From NCBI GenBank assembly GCA_964522665.1, contig CAZFVY010000137.1, positions 1 through 17,436 of the forward strand: a stretch of DNA of 17,436 nucleotides, given 5' to 3'. The position numbers were made by a program, and so were the translations under genes. The stretch comes from CAZFVY01 sp964522665. GTDB taxonomy: Bacteria; Verrucomicrobiota; Verrucomicrobiia; Limisphaerales; CAZFVY01. This document shows, piece by piece, positions 16,353 through 17,436 of this stretch (position 1 is the first letter of the stretch; each line of letters starts with the position of its first letter). Below the pieces are notes generated by a model. The model did no database searches. It was not told the origin of the DNA and saw only the letters and a list, made by a program, of their open reading frames with translations.

Positions 16353-16792
16353 GATTGCCTATGGCTACCCGTTGCGTCACTGACCCCTGATGCGGATTTT
16401 CCGACCCGCGGACATCCGCCATCATTAGCCAAAGGCGTCATCCCTTTCAAGCGGCGTTTACCCGGCTGGACGACCACCGTGCCCACGTCCGAAGGATCGC
16501 CGTTTTGAGAGGAGCCCTCAGCGCGCAAAAAGCGTCGCTGGCCCCGACGGCCGCCTCGGGCGATCGCCCTTCACGGGGTCCGATGCAAATTCGGAATCCG
16601 AGCCGGCGCCCGCTGAAAGCGGGTCGGCGGCATTCGGGCTTGTCTCGGTTAATTGCCGGATCGCTCAAACAATCGCCCGCCTCCCCGAGGACCGGCACGT
16701 ATCCTGCTAGAATCGGAGCCAAAGAACCCGAGTAGAAACCAAAACCTCAACCCCCGCATTTGAATGGGGGTTTCAAATAGAAGGACTGACCG
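16353..16792. other. 440-bp divergent intergenic region
   Basis: It separates the minus-strand MBOAT operon from the plus-strand FGE-like gene. A 76-codon frame at 16505-16735 has no recognisable motif or convincing ribosome-binding site and is not called. Visible structure includes an imperfect dyad (GATGCGGAT / ATCCGCCATC, 16389-16423), a perfect CCCGCT-GAA-AGCGGG hairpin (16609-16623), and the leader hairpin at 16749-16772. Promoters for both operons should lie here, but I could not assign convincing boxes. Confidence 0.5.
16749..16772. repeat. Leader hairpin upstream of the FGE-like gene
   Basis: AACCCCC (16749-16755) pairs with GGGGGTT (16766-16772) around a 10-base loop, ending 20 bases before the ATG at 16793. 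It is either part of the 5' leader or the remains of a terminator; the following TTTCAAAT is not a real T-tract. Confidence 0.45.
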
Positions 16793-17436
16793 ATGAGCTT
16801 GACCAAGCGACTGAATCTGCGTGTCCCAGCGCGGCGACTGCTCTCACGCTGGCCGGCGACGCTTTTCGTCGTGTCGGCGCTGTGCGTCGTTTCGAGCGTA
16901 CCCGCCCAGAACGTCAAAGATTTATTGTCGCTCGATCCGCAGCCGGACGGCTTGCGGCTTTACTATGCGCTGGGCGACGCGAAGGGGATATTCTCACTCT
17001 TGCGGAGCGACCATCTGCCGATCACGACGAACTCAGGATCAGTAGTCTATACCGGCGACGCGGCGGTCAGTCAGTCCGGGATGATTGATCTTCCTTTTCC
17101 GACCAACGGAGCGGCGTTCTTCGGGCTGATGCGGGTGATCGCCGTCACCACCCCACCGTTCGCCGCTCCGCCGGGAATGATCTGGATTCCCCCGGGCACG
17201 TTCTTGATGGGCAGCCCGACCAACGAAAGCGAACGCTTCGTCAACGAGACCCAGCACGCCGTCACATTAACCAGGGGCTTTTACATGTCGGAGAATCTGG
17301 CGACGCAAGATCAATACGCGGAAGTGACGCGTAGTGGCGGCGCTCAAGGGTTTCCCTACCCGGCCGCGAGTACGGATTGGTACACAATCATCCGCCCATT
17401 AGCCCCACAGCATCAACTGGTTATGAGTATTGCTGG
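16793..17436 (+). CDS. Secreted FGE/SUMF1-like protein, N-terminal part (runs off window)
   Basis: The ATG at 16793 has AAGGA seven bases upstream and opens a frame without stops to the window end (214 codons). A basic then hydrophobic segment (residues 10-35) and VPA|QN look like a signal peptide. Residues ~40-120 are a strand-rich segment of unknown function. From residue 128 the formylglycine-generating-enzyme (FGE-sulfatase) domain begins: GMIWIPPGTFLMGSPTNESE, then ETQHAVTLTRGFYMSENLAT and a QYAEV helix. Most secreted members in this phylum lack confirmed FGE activity and may be structural or binding proteins. After residue ~194 the in-frame sequence no longer fits the family, while the shifted frame gives NHP and ends EYCW as expected (see findings), suggesting a frameshift near 17375. 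Confidence 0.75.
   Translation, partial: MSLTKRLNLRVPARRLLSRWPATLFVVSALCVVSSVPAQNVKDLLSLDPQPDGLRLYYALGDAKGIFSLLRSDHLPITTNSGSVVYTGDAAVSQSGMIDLPFPTNGAAFFGLMRVIAVTTPPFAAPPGMIWIPPGTFLMGSPTNESERFVNETQHAVTLTRGFYMSENLATQDQYAEVTRSGGAQGFPYPAASTDWYTIIRPLAPQHQLVMSIA

Noticed and set aside
16505..16735. A 76-codon plus-strand frame before the FGE-like gene
   Set aside because: Composition is Arg/Ser/Pro-rich with no motif, and a minus-strand frame is equally open in the same place.

Overview
The window (high GC, about 60% by eye) looks like a chromosomal segment from a Verrucomicrobia-type member of the PVC superphylum. The reasons are a PVC-type membrane-bound dehydrogenase-like beta-propeller, a secreted DUF1080-ThuA fusion, a secreted formylglycine-generating-enzyme-like protein, and several start codons without a strong Shine-Dalgarno site. 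The phylum is inferred from gene families; there is no rRNA or marker gene to confirm it.

Layout. (1) 2-4884, + strand: the 3' part of an ATPase gene with a C-terminal winged helix. It overlaps (ATGA) a 1317-residue ATPase + winged helix + TPR protein containing 17 consecutive TPR-like repeats of exactly 38 residues. The pair looks like a two-ATPase sensor or signalling module of unknown function. (2) 4883-5018: a run of abutting perfect inverted repeats in the convergent gap. (3) 9658-5026, - strand: an apparent operon of a D-tagatose/D-psicose 3-epimerase-like TIM barrel, a DUF1080-ThuA fusion and a PVC dehydrogenase-like propeller with HEAT-like repeats but no heme c domain. Together they suggest extracytoplasmic processing of 3-keto-glycosides followed by ketose isomerisation. 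(4) 9659-10472: non-coding DNA with two diverged copies of a ~164-bp repeat. (5) 10473-12128, + strand: a small membrane-anchored protein of unknown function, then a MerR-cupin fusion regulator behind a canonical MerR-type promoter (19-bp spacer around a dyad). (6) 13599-12182, - strand: a YtrA-type GntR repressor overlapping (ATGA) a DUF6159 membrane protein, with a dyad operator on the promoter. (7) 16352-13735, - strand: an MBOAT O-acyltransferase and a membrane-anchored SGNH-like partner, a probable surface-glycan O-acetylation pair. (8) 16793 to the end, + strand: the start of a secreted FGE/SUMF1-like protein whose reading frame appears to break near 17375.

No tRNA, rRNA, CRISPR array, transposase or integrase was seen. 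The least explained items are the ATPase-TPR pair, the hairpin run next to the shortened dehydrogenase gene, and the MerR-cupin regulator with its visible operator.
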